This document shows positions 8,336 to 15,737 of a stretch of DNA of 64,000 nt, piece after piece. Origin of the DNA: Rikenellaceae bacterium. Its GTDB lineage: Bacteria > Bacteroidota > Bacteroidia > Bacteroidales > UBA932. The notes beneath the pieces were generated by a model. It ran no database searches. It was not told the DNA's origin and saw nothing but the letters and a program-made list of their open reading frames with translations. The stretch is from positions 248,001 to 312,000 of the forward strand of contig DPKJ01000005.1 of the NCBI GenBank assembly GCA_003542575.1, in the 5' to 3' direction. Positions within the stretch are counted from its first letter, which is position 1. Every line of letters begins with the position of its first letter. The translations under genes and the position numbers were made by a program.

Positions 8336-9951
8336 TTGTACAGATAACGTTTAATCTTAAGTGTTGCTGTTTTCTCAAACGGAACAGGTTGTTCAGTAAT
8401 TTCAGAAAGTCTGGAAAACTTGTTCACCCTCTCGTTTACATATGAGATGAGTTCAGCTTTTATCTCTTTTAGTTTATCTGTTATGTTATCAGAGCCATTA
8501 CCCTCTTCGAGCAAACCGTTTTTAATCTCCTCATAATTGAAGTGTACTTTGGCCACCAGTTTACCCTTTTTCTGTACAACAAGAGACTCCAGCACAAGAT
8601 CAAATTCGTTAATAACTGATTCAATATCTTCCGGATATATATTCTCTCCGTTAGGACCAAGCATCATATTGTCTCTTCTTCCTTTAATGAAAAGGTTGCC
8701 TTTTTTATCGATATGCCCTAAGTCCTTTGTAATGAACCATCCATCTTTTGTAAACGACGCTTTGGTTGTTTCATCGTCTTTGTAATACCCGGCCATTACA
8801 TTTGGACCCTTTGCAATTACCTCACCAATCTTCTCCCTGTTTATATTGATAATTTTAATCTCAACTCCTTCAATCGCAGGGCCTGTAGATTGCCATTTTA
8901 CTTTACCGGGAATAGCTCCGGCAAGTAGGGGAGATGTCTCAGTTAAACCATAACCAATGCCATAGGGAAAGCCGGCATCAGCAAGAAAATGCTCTACCAC
9001 ACCATCGATTCTTGAGCCCCCTATGCCAAAAAAACGAAGTTTTCCACCAAATGTCTCTAATAGTTTTTTTCCGGCAAGTTTGTGCAGCGCTCTTCTAATT
9101 AATGGAATTGAGTAAAGAGTTCTCAATATGATGTTTTTGGTGAACATCGGCCTGATTTTGAGTTTGTATATCTTCTCCACAATAAGTGGAACACTTAGCA
9201 TAACTGTTGGTTTCACCTCTTTTAATGCAGGCATTAGAAGCGAAGGAGTAGGCGAGCCGTCAAGATAAACAACAGATGCTCCACAATAAAATGGCAACAA
9301 CATTCCGATACTGCACTCGTAAGCATGTGACAGGGGCAGAATCGAAAGAAAAGTATCCTCCTTAACTATCGGAAAGAGCTTGTATGTCATTTTTGTATGG
9401 TGAACAAGATTTGAATGTGTTAGCATAACACCTTTTGAAGCACCAGAAGTACCTGAGGTATAGATAATTGATGCAATGTCCTCTTGTTTAGGTTCAGCAG
9501 GTTGGACAGGTGAACTGACTGTTGGCATCTTTACAGGCTCCAGGGTATCCATCCTGATGATAAGAGGTAACTTATCTGAAATATGTTTGTGGATCTTGTA
9601 TTCTAACTTAGATGAAACAATAATTGCAGATGCATCGGAGTGATCAAGAACATTAATTATCTCAAAAGCAGTAAAATCCGGCAATATAGGCACCACAACC
9701 CTCCCTGATACAGTTATAGCGAAATATGACACAGCCCAGTTAGGCATATTATTACCAAGCAAAGCAACTTTCTGACCTGGCTCTATGCCCGCTTTGTTTA
9801 AAACACCTATAAGATTTTCAATTTTTGATGAAGCCTCATTGTAAGTAATGATCTCTTTGTTGTGGAGGGAGAATGCCATTCTCTCCCCGTAATTTTTTAC
9901 ACTTGCAGAAAATATATCCCTGAGAGTGTTGTTTTCATTCTCTTTTTTCAT
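8332..9951 (-). CDS. AMP-forming long-chain acyl-CoA ligase (FadD-like)
   Basis: ANL-superfamily adenylate-forming enzyme that probably activates fatty acids to acyl-CoA. The P-loop motif is IIYTSGTSGASKGVMLTHSN. GYGLTETSP (A5-like) and the hinge region KDGWFITKDLGHIDKKGN with GRRDNMMLGPNGENIYPEDIE are also present. Start chosen at 9951 (MKKENENN, 539 residues) because a minus-strand TATCTTTG promoter core lies at 9972-9979; in-frame starts at 9960 and 9972 are alternatives. A second, more distant acyl-CoA ligase is at 58.5 kb. The exact acyl substrate cannot be read from sequence. Confidence 0.87.
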   Translation of the reverse strand: MKKENENNTLRDIFSASVKNYGERMAFSLHNKEIITYNEASSKIENLIGVLNKAGIEPGQKVALLGNNMPNWAVSYFAITVSGRVVVPILPDFTAFEIINVLDHSDASAIIVSSKLEYKIHKHISDKLPLIIRMDTLEPVKMPTVSSPVQPAEPKQEDIASIIYTSGTSGASKGVMLTHSNLVHHTKMTYKLFPIVKEDTFLSILPLSHAYECSIGMLLPFYCGASVVYLDGSPTPSLLMPALKEVKPTVMLSVPLIVEKIYKLKIRPMFTKNIILRTLYSIPLIRRALHKLAGKKLLETFGGKLRFFGIGGSRIDGVVEHFLADAGFPYGIGYGLTETSPLLAGAIPGKVKWQSTGPAIEGVEIKIININREKIGEVIAKGPNVMAGYYKDDETTKASFTKDGWFITKDLGHIDKKGNLFIKGRRDNMMLGPNGENIYPEDIESVINEFDLVLESLVVQKKGKLVAKVHFNYEEIKNGLLEEGNGSDNITDKLKEIKAELISYVNERVNKFSRLSEITEQPVPFEKTATLKIKRYLYN

Positions 9952-9971
9952 GTCAGGCATTGTCTTTAACA

Positions 9972-9979
9972 CAAAGATA
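9972..9979 (-). promoter_or_regulatory. TAnnTTTG -7 promoter core for the acyl-CoA ligase
   Basis: Minus-strand TATCTTTG, about 20 bp upstream of the preferred ATG. The GTG start at 9972 overlaps this element and is therefore unlikely. Confidence 0.45.
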
Positions 9980-10025
9980 AAAATATTCTTAAACTGAGGT
10001 TTATTGCAGATGGCTTGATTTTTGC

Positions 10026-10033
10026 TAATTTTG
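10026..10033 (+). promoter_or_regulatory. TAnnTTTG -7 promoter core for the 10059-11855 genes
   Basis: TAATTTTG ends 25 bp upstream of the ATG at 10059, with TTG triplets about 18 bp further upstream as a possible -33 element. It probably drives the two or three tightly packed genes that follow. Confidence 0.45.
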
Positions 10034-10058
10034 CGGGAGAAATGTTAAGTTATTAGAA

Positions 10059-10586
10059 ATGTTCTTTATTGAAAACCGTCGCAGAAAAGCACTTAAGAAA
10101 ATTGAAACCGACCGGGTAGTTCGGTTTATGCCACTTTCGGAAGTCAGAAGCGTAGGTGTAATTTTTGATATTAACGAAGACAATATTATAGACACGATCA
10201 AGAGATTTACAGAATACCTTGACAACAGGTCAATAAAATTTCAGGCGCTGGCGGTCAATTATACCAAATCACTCTTTCCCGAAGGTTTTGTAGATTTTAG
10301 AATAAAAATTATCAACAGAACATCATTCAACAGCATTGGAGCCCCTGTAGATGATGCTATAATTGAATTTGCAAATCAGAACCATGATTTGTATATCGAT
10401 CTTTCTGCTCAACACAATTTTACTTACGAATATATATCAAGACTATCCAACGCCTATTTTAAGGTAGGAAGATGCGGGTATGACAATAACCCTTTTGATC
10501 TTGTTTTGGCCAGTGACCCGGAATCAGGTTCTAAACACTTTATAGACTCAGTAATACATTATCTGTCATCAATCAGATCTGCTTAA
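10059..10586 (+). CDS. Conserved small protein of Bacteroidota (DUF6913-like), function unknown
   Basis: Soluble 175-residue protein with no signal peptide or membrane helix. It starts MFFIENRRRKALKK and has an alternating helix/strand pattern. I recognise it only as resembling a small uncharacterised family found across Bacteroidota, tentatively DUF6913. It ends exactly where the following TPR gene begins (TAA then ATG), so the two are surely co-translated. Nothing in the sequence points to a catalytic motif. Confidence 0.7.
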   Translation: MFFIENRRRKALKKIETDRVVRFMPLSEVRSVGVIFDINEDNIIDTIKRFTEYLDNRSIKFQALAVNYTKSLFPEGFVDFRIKIINRTSFNSIGAPVDDAIIEFANQNHDLYIDLSAQHNFTYEYISRLSNAYFKVGRCGYDNNPFDLVLASDPESGSKHFIDSVIHYLSSIRSA

Positions 10587-11855
10587 ATGATAGGGGACGA
10601 TTTTTTAAATATTAACGAAGAGGAGGAGTTCTCAAACCTGATCTCTGAGTGCGAAGAGGCATTTGAAAGCGGCACTCTGGAGAATCTTAAGTTTACTGAA
10701 GAGGAGTTTGAGTTTCTGATCAACCATTTCATTGACGAGGTTGATGATGACATTGTGTATATTCTCACCAAGATGGCATATACCCAGCACCCGTACTCAA
10801 CTGATCTGATAATAAGATATGCCGATGTTCTCATTGTAAACAGAGAGTTGGAAAGAGCACTGGATATATTAAACAATCAAATGGATTTAGACTCCGGCAA
10901 CAGTGACATTCACTTCCTTCTTGGCAGAATCTATATAAAACTTGGCGACGATCAAAAGGCATCTGAATATGTTCAGAGAGCACTCTCGCTAACTGTAAAC
11001 GAAAAGACCGAAATGTTGCTTACGGCTTCTCAGGACTATATTGATATGGGGAAATTTGATTTTGCCATTAGTCTTCTTGAAGGAGCCCTCAAAAATTCTC
11101 CTGATAACCTCGAGATCATAAATGATCTTGCATTTTGCTTTGAAAGAAAAGACAATCTGTCAAAAAGCCTTGAGTTCTACGAAAAATATCTGGACAAAGA
11201 TCCTTTTAATGATAATGTCTGGTTTAACATAGGAACAATTTACGCCAGAGATCTGAATCTAAATAAAGCTGTTGAAGCATTTGACTTTGCTATTGCATTA
11301 AATCCATACAACTCCTCTGTACTGTACAACAAAGCAATTTTACTGATTAACACCGGAAGGTATGATGAGGGTATTGCTGTTTTCACTGAGTTCCTCAAGA
11401 TGGAACCGGACAATATTTTTGCGCTGATAGGTATTGCTGATGCATACCTTGGCAAAGACAGACTGGATGATGCGATGAAATTCTTTATGATGGCTCTGAT
11501 TAATTCTGATGAGAGCATAGACGCAAACACAGGAGTAGCATATATCCATATGCTTAAACACGAAGACCAGGCTGCATTGCCATATTTAAGAAAAGTAATA
11601 GGTCTGGAAGGGGCAGATTATCTTTTTTTGCTGGCAGAATTGCTCAAGACATACAAGAGAACCAAAGAGCCTGAATTTTTAGTTTATTATCTTACAGCAC
11701 TTTACCATACTCAGGAGTCAGAACTGTTCCTTGTGTATCTTGAACTATTGGTTGCTTATGGAGAGATCTGGCTGGCAAGGCTTTTTGAACTCATCCCATC
11801 TTTAAAGAAAGATGATAAAGTGACCGGACAAATAGCAAAAAGCAGAAAAAAGTAA
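10587..11855 (+). CDS. Tetratricopeptide-repeat protein
   Basis: 422-residue cytoplasmic protein made of TPR units from about residue 80 to 370, for example repeats containing LLGRIYIKLGDDQKASEYV and AIALNPYNSSVLYNKAILL. An acidic N-terminal segment of about 60 residues (NEEEEFSNLISECEEAF) precedes the repeats. TPR arrays are protein-interaction scaffolds, so no reaction can be assigned. It abuts the upstream small protein with no gap and is followed 7 bp later by the DUF368 gene, which suggests one operon. Confidence 0.85.
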   Translation: MIGDDFLNINEEEEFSNLISECEEAFESGTLENLKFTEEEFEFLINHFIDEVDDDIVYILTKMAYTQHPYSTDLIIRYADVLIVNRELERALDILNNQMDLDSGNSDIHFLLGRIYIKLGDDQKASEYVQRALSLTVNEKTEMLLTASQDYIDMGKFDFAISLLEGALKNSPDNLEIINDLAFCFERKDNLSKSLEFYEKYLDKDPFNDNVWFNIGTIYARDLNLNKAVEAFDFAIALNPYNSSVLYNKAILLINTGRYDEGIAVFTEFLKMEPDNIFALIGIADAYLGKDRLDDAMKFFMMALINSDESIDANTGVAYIHMLKHEDQAALPYLRKVIGLEGADYLFLLAELLKTYKRTKEPEFLVYYLTALYHTQESELFLVYLELLVAYGEIWLARLFELIPSLKKDDKVTGQIAKSRKK

Positions 11856-11862
11856 ATTCTAA

Positions 11863-12762
11863 ATGAAAAAATACCTTTTTACGGCAATCAAAGGGATAGC
11901 TATGGGTGCAGCAGATGTAATCCCAGGTGTTTCAGGTGGTACAATAGCCTTTATGACCGGAATCTATGCCGAATTGATATCATCACTCAAATCTATTGAT
12001 CATAAATCAATTAAATGGATTTTCAAGGGAGATATCGGCAGATTTTGGAAGGAGATAAACGGAAACTTCCTTGTTTCTGTCTTCTCAGGAGTTCTTGTAA
12101 GCATTTTTACACTTGCCAGACTTATGCAATACCTTCTGATAAACCATCCGATTCCCCTTTGGTCCTTCTTTTTAGGCCTCATTGCCGCCTCGGCAATATT
12201 CATACTAAGAGATGTCAAAAAGTGGAAAACAGGGCATATTACAGCCCTTCTAGCGGGTGTTGCCATTGCTTCCTGGATATCACTTGTCTCACCAACCGAG
12301 ACTACCGATGCATGGTGGTTTATATTTGTTTGCGGTATGGTAGCAATTTGTGCCATGATTCTTCCCGGAATATCTGGCAGCTTCATTTTACTCCTAATGG
12401 GTAAATACGCCTTTATGATGTCAGCAATTAAAGAGTTTAACATACCCGTAATGCTGGTATTTATAGCAGGAGCCGTAGTCGGCCTTATAGCTTTTTCCCA
12501 TTTTTTATCCTGGCTTCTAAAAAAGTACTACGAACAAACCATTGCGCTTCTTGCAGGTTTTATGATAGGCTCACTTGTCAAAGTTTGGCCATGGAAAGCC
12601 GAATCTCTGGTCTATGAAGGCATCTTTCATCCCGTGCTCCCCTCACATTACAAAACCATTACGGAGACCAACCCACAACTCATGTGGGCACTACTATTCG
12701 CAACGATAGGAATAGCAATAGTCTTTGCCATTGAAATTATTGCCAAATCTGTTCGTAAATAA
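11863..12762 (+). CDS. DUF368 membrane protein (PopT-type polyprenyl-phosphate transporter family)
   Basis: Integral membrane protein of 299 residues with about eight hydrophobic segments. The N-terminal signature AIKGIAMGAADVIPGVSGGT and a related internal ILPGISGSFILLLMG form the inverted-repeat pair typical of DUF368. Members of this family have been described as undecaprenyl-phosphate recycling flippases (PopT), so a role in returning the cell-wall lipid carrier to the cytoplasmic face is likely by homology. It is last in the run of genes from 10059 and just upstream of the tRNA. Confidence 0.9.
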   Translation: MKKYLFTAIKGIAMGAADVIPGVSGGTIAFMTGIYAELISSLKSIDHKSIKWIFKGDIGRFWKEINGNFLVSVFSGVLVSIFTLARLMQYLLINHPIPLWSFFLGLIAASAIFILRDVKKWKTGHITALLAGVAIASWISLVSPTETTDAWWFIFVCGMVAICAMILPGISGSFILLLMGKYAFMMSAIKEFNIPVMLVFIAGAVVGLIAFSHFLSWLLKKYYEQTIALLAGFMIGSLVKVWPWKAESLVYEGIFHPVLPSHYKTITETNPQLMWALLFATIGIAIVFAIEIIAKSVRK

Positions 12763-12773
12763 AAAAATAGTTA

Positions 12774-12781
12774 TATCTTTG
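12774..12781 (+). promoter_or_regulatory. TAnnTTTG -7 promoter core for tRNA-Arg
   Basis: TATCTTTG, 23 bp upstream of the tRNA 5' end. This is an excellent match to the Bacteroidota consensus and lies in the usual place for a tRNA promoter. Confidence 0.6.
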
Positions 12782-12804
12782 CACTCCCGTTTAAAACAGA
12801 AAAT

Positions 12805-12878
12805 GGTTCGGTAGCTCAGTTGGATAGAGCAACAGCCTTCTAAGCTGTGGGTCTTGGGTTCGAATCCCAACCGAATCA
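12805..12878 (+). tRNA. tRNA-Arg (anticodon TCT)
   Basis: Complete cloverleaf of 74 nt. The acceptor GGTTCGG pairs with CCGAATC (one G-T pair), the anticodon stem is ACAGC/GCTGT with loop CTTCTAA, the anticodon TCT is at 12839-12841, and the T arm is TTGGG-TTCGAAT-CCCAA. CCA is not encoded. Its 3' part is duplicated exactly at 17721, which marks the tRNA as the probable insertion site of the downstream island. Confidence 0.97.
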
Positions 12879-12883
12879 CAAAG
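12827..12883 (+). repeat. 57-bp direct repeat, left copy (attL-like, inside intact tRNA-Arg)
   Basis: From GAGCAACAGCC in the D-arm/anticodon region through the tRNA 3' end plus CACAAAG. It is identical base for base to 17721-17777. The left copy lies in the intact gene, the arrangement expected when an element inserts at the 3' end of a tRNA gene and rebuilds it. Confidence 0.85.
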
Positions 12884-13004
12884 AAAAAACTAAAGCTGTG
12901 CATCGCACAGCTTTTTTTATTTTCTGGGGCTGCCCGCACGCAAATTCATTTGCTGCGGCTTCCCCAGGAAATAAAAATGGCAGAGCCATTTAGTTTTTTC
13001 TTTG
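12879..13004 (+). other. Palindromic three-hairpin element A, downstream of tRNA-Arg
   Basis: A perfect 16-bp outer inverted repeat (12879-12894 CAAAGAAAAAACTAAA with 12989-13004) encloses three hairpins. Hairpin 1 is 12895-12901/12905-12911 (GCTGTGC, loop ATC), followed by seven T. Hairpin 2 is 12914-12929/12962-12977 (15 of 16 pairs, the other a T-G) with a further internal stem. Hairpin 3 is ATGGC/GCCAT around the loop AGA (12977-12989). The same architecture with different stem sequences recurs at 17773-17899. Function unknown; transcript processing, recombination or a small non-autonomous mobile element are possible. Confidence 0.75.
12894..12918 (+). terminator. Rho-independent terminator of tRNA-Arg (hairpin 1 of element A)
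   Basis: An 8-bp stem (AGCTGTGC/GCACAGCT) with loop ATC runs into a T tract, 15 nt after the tRNA. It is a strong candidate for ending the tRNA transcript. Confidence 0.75.
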
Positions 13005-13219
13005 TTAGAGCCCCCCACCAGGGAACGCCGACTGAAAGGAGGCAATCCCAAGGTGGGCATATTCCAAAGCCCTCAAGTTTTTTTCGTTGTTAGAGCCCCC
13101 CACCAGGGAACGCCGACTGAAAGGAGGCAATCCCAAGGTGGGCATATTCCAAAGCCCTTAAGTTTTTTTGCTTTGTTAGAGCCCCCCACCAGGGAACGCC
13201 GACTGAAAGGAGGCAATCC
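13004..13219 (+). repeat. Three tandem copies of a GTTAGAGCC repeat (period 85-86 bp)
   Basis: Copies start at 13004, 13089 and 13175. The conserved core of about 45 bp begins GTTAGAGCCCCCCACCAGGG and ends GGAGGCAATCC. The first two copies continue into AAGGTGGGCATATTCC and a T-rich spacer; the third stops after the core. In full copies nested pairing is possible: CCCACC with GGTGGG (13014-13019/13052-13057), GGGA with TCCC, GCC with GGC. GGGC/GCCC (13055-13058/13069-13072) is a mutually exclusive alternative. A fourth core lies at 17899. Open frames crossing the repeats differ between copies and are not convincing genes. Confidence 0.85.
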
Positions 13220-13306
13220 TATCCGAACCACCCTAATTTACTACCAACTATTTTACAGATATTTAACATTTCGATCCATAATTTTCTGCTGTAAAATATG
13301 GCAACT

Positions 13307-13338
13307 TTTGTAAGTTATGAATCAAAAGTCTATATTTA
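13307..13338 (+). promoter_or_regulatory. Candidate promoter of the abiE pair
   Basis: TTTG at 13307-13310 and TATATTTA at 13331-13338, 20 bp apart, approximate the -33/-7 Bacteroidota promoter (one mismatch in the -7 box). The predicted start site falls inside the inverted repeat that follows. Confidence 0.4.
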
Positions 13339-13341
13339 CAT

Positions 13342-13364
13342 ACCACTACGATATATGTAGTGGT
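13342..13364 (+). promoter_or_regulatory. Inverted-repeat operator candidate upstream of abiEi
   Basis: A perfect 8-bp inverted repeat ACCACTAC / GTAGTGGT separated by GATATAT, ending 15 bp before the chosen abiEi ATG. AbiEi antitoxins in characterised systems bind inverted repeats in their own promoter, so this is the natural candidate for autoregulation. Confidence 0.55.
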
Positions 13365-13379
13365 TTGCAAATATACAAC

Positions 13380-14195
13380 ATGAATAATTTAATAGAAAAG
13401 AATAAGATTGCAAATTGGGACAAATTCTTTGTGGAACTGCAATCACAAGGTCGTTACACCTTTGCTTTTGATGAGTTGCGTGGTCGGTTCGATTTATCGG
13501 AAGAAACGCTTTTGCAAGGATTGTACAGGTATAAAGTTAAGAAGCAGATAGCACAAATCCGTAAGGGTTTTTACGCTATTATTTCACCCGAATATTCCAA
13601 GCAAGGAATGTTGCCACCATATTTGTTTATCGACGATTTAATGAAATCGCTAAATAAGCCATATTATGTGGCATTACTATCTGCGGCGGCTTTGAATGGC
13701 GCAGCACATCAGCAGCCCATGGAGTATTTTGTGATAGCACAAACCCCTGCCCCAAGAAGCATTAACAGTAAGAAGTTGAAAATTTTGTTTTTCTCGAAAA
13801 ACAATTGGGAACAGGATGATATTGTACAAAAGACAACCAATGCAGGTTACATCAATGTTTCTTCTCCCGAATTGACGGCACTTGATTTATTGTCTTATAA
13901 CGAAAAAATTGGACTAAACAGGGCGACAACCGTATTGCAGGAATTGGCGCAAGTAATGAAAGTATCTGCGCTTTCACGAACGGCCAAGCGATTCCCAAGT
14001 ACGCCGGTTATTCAGCGCTTAGGCTATATTTTTGATAAAGTTTTAGGTGAAAAAAAATTGGCCGAAGCATTGTTGAAAATATTAAATAGTAGAACCGTTG
14101 TCCCGGTCTTGCTATCTGTTCAAAAAGAGAAACAAGGCGAGGTAGATGAAATATGGAAAGTAATTAAAAATATGGAAATAGAAAGCGATTTATGA
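13380..14195 (+). CDS. abiEi: AbiEi-family antitoxin (type IV toxin-antitoxin)
   Basis: 271-residue cytoplasmic protein with an N-terminal winged-helix segment (about 10-65, including GLYRYKVKKQIAQIRKGFY) and the AbiEi central/C-terminal region (PYYVALLSAAALNGAAHQQP, then SSPELTALDLL). It counteracts the AbiEii nucleotidyltransferase encoded next and in known systems represses the operon. The ATG at 13380 was chosen over an in-frame upstream ATG at 13317, because the latter would put the operator and promoter inside the coding region. It overlaps abiEii by ATGA. Confidence 0.9.
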   Translation: MNNLIEKNKIANWDKFFVELQSQGRYTFAFDELRGRFDLSEETLLQGLYRYKVKKQIAQIRKGFYAIISPEYSKQGMLPPYLFIDDLMKSLNKPYYVALLSAAALNGAAHQQPMEYFVIAQTPAPRSINSKKLKILFFSKNNWEQDDIVQKTTNAGYINVSSPELTALDLLSYNEKIGLNRATTVLQELAQVMKVSALSRTAKRFPSTPVIQRLGYIFDKVLGEKKLAEALLKILNSRTVVPVLLSVQKEKQGEVDEIWKVIKNMEIESDL

Positions 14196-14983
14196 TACCT
14201 CAACGATACTTGGAAGAATGGAAAACGCAAGCCCCTTGGCCTGCTAATGCACAAGTCGAACAAGATTTAATCATTACAAGGGCGCTGGTAGAAATATTTT
14301 CCGACGATTTATTGAAAAATGCATTGGCTTTTCGAGGAGGAACAGCCTTGCATAAGTTGTATTTACAGCCACAAGCGCGCTATTCCGAAGACATTGATTT
14401 AGTGCAAATCAATTCTGAACCAATCAACCCAATACTCAAACAAATCCGTGAGCGACTGTCGTTTCTTGGTACAAAGAGGACAGTTAAGCAACATATTCAC
14501 AACAACACCATCATTTACCGTTTTGACACAAGCACACAGCCGATAATCAATATGCGGTTGAAAATAGAAATCAATACACGCGAACATTTTCATGTGTTAG
14601 GATTAAAACAAATTCCCTACATAGTAGAAAACGGTTGGTTTTCCGCTGAATGTATGTTGACGGGATACGAATTAGAAGAACTCTTGGGCACAAAACTACG
14701 CGCCTTGTATCAACGACGGAAAGGTCGCGATTTATTCGATTTATACTGGGCTTTGAGAAACCAACAAGTCGATATTGAAAAACTTATACATTGTTACAAG
14801 ACCTACATGCAGTCTTCGGTTGACAAACCCCCTACACAAAAACAGTTCCTTATTAATATGGCAGAAAAAATGACTGACCACGAATTTTTAGATGATATTC
14901 ATATTATCCTTAAGCCGGGAATAGAATATACCAATGAGGATGCTTGGGAAGTGGTGAGGAGAGAAATAATTGAAAAGATTTAG
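14192..14983 (+). CDS. abiEii: AbiEii-family nucleotidyltransferase toxin
   Basis: 263-residue member of the DNA polymerase beta-like nucleotidyltransferases. The diagnostic motifs FRGGTALHK (47-55) and SEDIDL (65-70) carry the Gly-rich loop and the metal-binding Asp67/Asp69 pair. A later KLRALYQRRKGRDLFDLYW block is the usual AbiEii third motif. In characterised systems the toxin modifies RNA (tRNA in mycobacterial MenT) and gives abortive phage resistance. Overlap of 4 bp with the antitoxin gene implies coupled translation. It is the most clearly defensive cargo of the tRNA-bounded island. Confidence 0.92.
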   Translation: MIPQRYLEEWKTQAPWPANAQVEQDLIITRALVEIFSDDLLKNALAFRGGTALHKLYLQPQARYSEDIDLVQINSEPINPILKQIRERLSFLGTKRTVKQHIHNNTIIYRFDTSTQPIINMRLKIEINTREHFHVLGLKQIPYIVENGWFSAECMLTGYELEELLGTKLRALYQRRKGRDLFDLYWALRNQQVDIEKLIHCYKTYMQSSVDKPPTQKQFLINMAEKMTDHEFLDDIHIILKPGIEYTNEDAWEVVRREIIEKI

Positions 14984-15080
14984 AAATTATGGACAAAAAC
15001 AGCCGAGTAATATCCGATGCCCCGGGATCGAATATGGTCCAAATAGAAGAACAACATTACCTAATTAAACAAATAACATA

Positions 15081-15524
15081 ATGAAAAAAATTATTTTTAT
15101 AATTATGATTATGTATTTTACCATAAATGCAAATTCTCTTTTCTCTCAAAATTTTAATGAACTACCAACAAAGGTAAGAGACAGCCTCTTAATCAAGATA
15201 GCCGACAGAGCATTGGAGAAGTATGGCCCAGAGTATAATAGAGGGTACCTTACACCAATTGTAAAATTCGAAGGTGAATTTAAGGGTGGAATTCATAAAG
15301 GGGAATCAGCATATTCGATAACTTATTCATATGACAAGTCTAAAGAGCTTTTCGAGAGAGATTTTTCTGCAAAAGTTGTAGTTGTAAATAAATCTAGAAA
15401 AATTTTAACAATCGATTTTGGAAATGGATTAAGTTATCTTATAGAAGAAATTGAAATGAAAAATAAAAAACATAAAAAAATGCCCTTTAGTACTAGTAAA
15501 AAGCAAGAAGTATATAAACTTTAA
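15081..15524 (+). CDS. Small secreted protein, function unknown
   Basis: 147 residues with an N-terminal Sec signal peptide (MKKIIFIIMIMYFTINANSLFSQ) and a basic, beta-rich mature part that includes YGPEYNRGYLTP and YSITYSYDKSKELF. I do not recognise the family. Lysine-rich C terminus (MKNKKHKKMPF). It sits alone between the abiE pair and the peptide fragment. The 97 bp before it hold no gene. The frame continues past its stop into the NVEALA-like remnant, which may mean an old fusion or deletion junction. Confidence 0.65.
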   Translation: MKKIIFIIMIMYFTINANSLFSQNFNELPTKVRDSLLIKIADRALEKYGPEYNRGYLTPIVKFEGEFKGGIHKGESAYSITYSYDKSKELFERDFSAKVVVVNKSRKILTIDFGNGLSYLIEEIEMKNKKHKKMPFSTSKKQEVYKL

Positions 15525-15737
15525 TCCATTGACCAGGAAGAATCAGAAGGAGGTGAGTTACCTGGTGCTGAAATATCATGTAGTGCAGGTTCTTCCGGTC
15601 GTTGTTTTTATATTTTCCCGGTTAGGCCTTTTAACCACCCCTGCCCTTTTGATTGTGTTTTTTCGGGTGTTCAAACAGATTATTGTAGTCGAGTACTTAT
15701 AATATTTTTAAATTTTTGCCAGCCTTTTGTCATATGA
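15525..15737 (+). pseudogene. Fragment of a NVEALA-like Cys-rich peptide gene
   Basis: In the same frame as the preceding gene, directly after its stop, the DNA encodes SIDQEESEGGELPGAEISC followed by a Cys-rich stretch (SSGRCFYIF, HPCPFDC, TDYC). The GE-rich start and Cys spacing resemble the mature end of NVEALA peptides of Bacteroidota, which are typically encoded beside BF2992-type propeller proteins, as here. The leader ending in NVEALA and any start codon are missing, so I read it as truncated. The frame ends at 15737, overlapping the ATG of the propeller gene. Confidence 0.5.

Noticed and set aside
12000..12443. 147-residue open frame opposite the DUF368 gene
   Set aside because: Antisense to a conserved membrane protein; no start context or recognisable domain.
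13004..13219. CRISPR array from three tandem 85-bp repeats
   Set aside because: The spacers between cores are identical, not unique, the core is too long and no cas genes are present.
12854..13313. Open frames over the GC-rich repeats (reading LLEPPTRERRLKGGNP and similar), also at 17801-17983
   Set aside because: They follow the DNA repeats, change frame between copies, start inside the tRNA or palindrome and have no promoter or leader. They are by-products of the repeats rather than genes.
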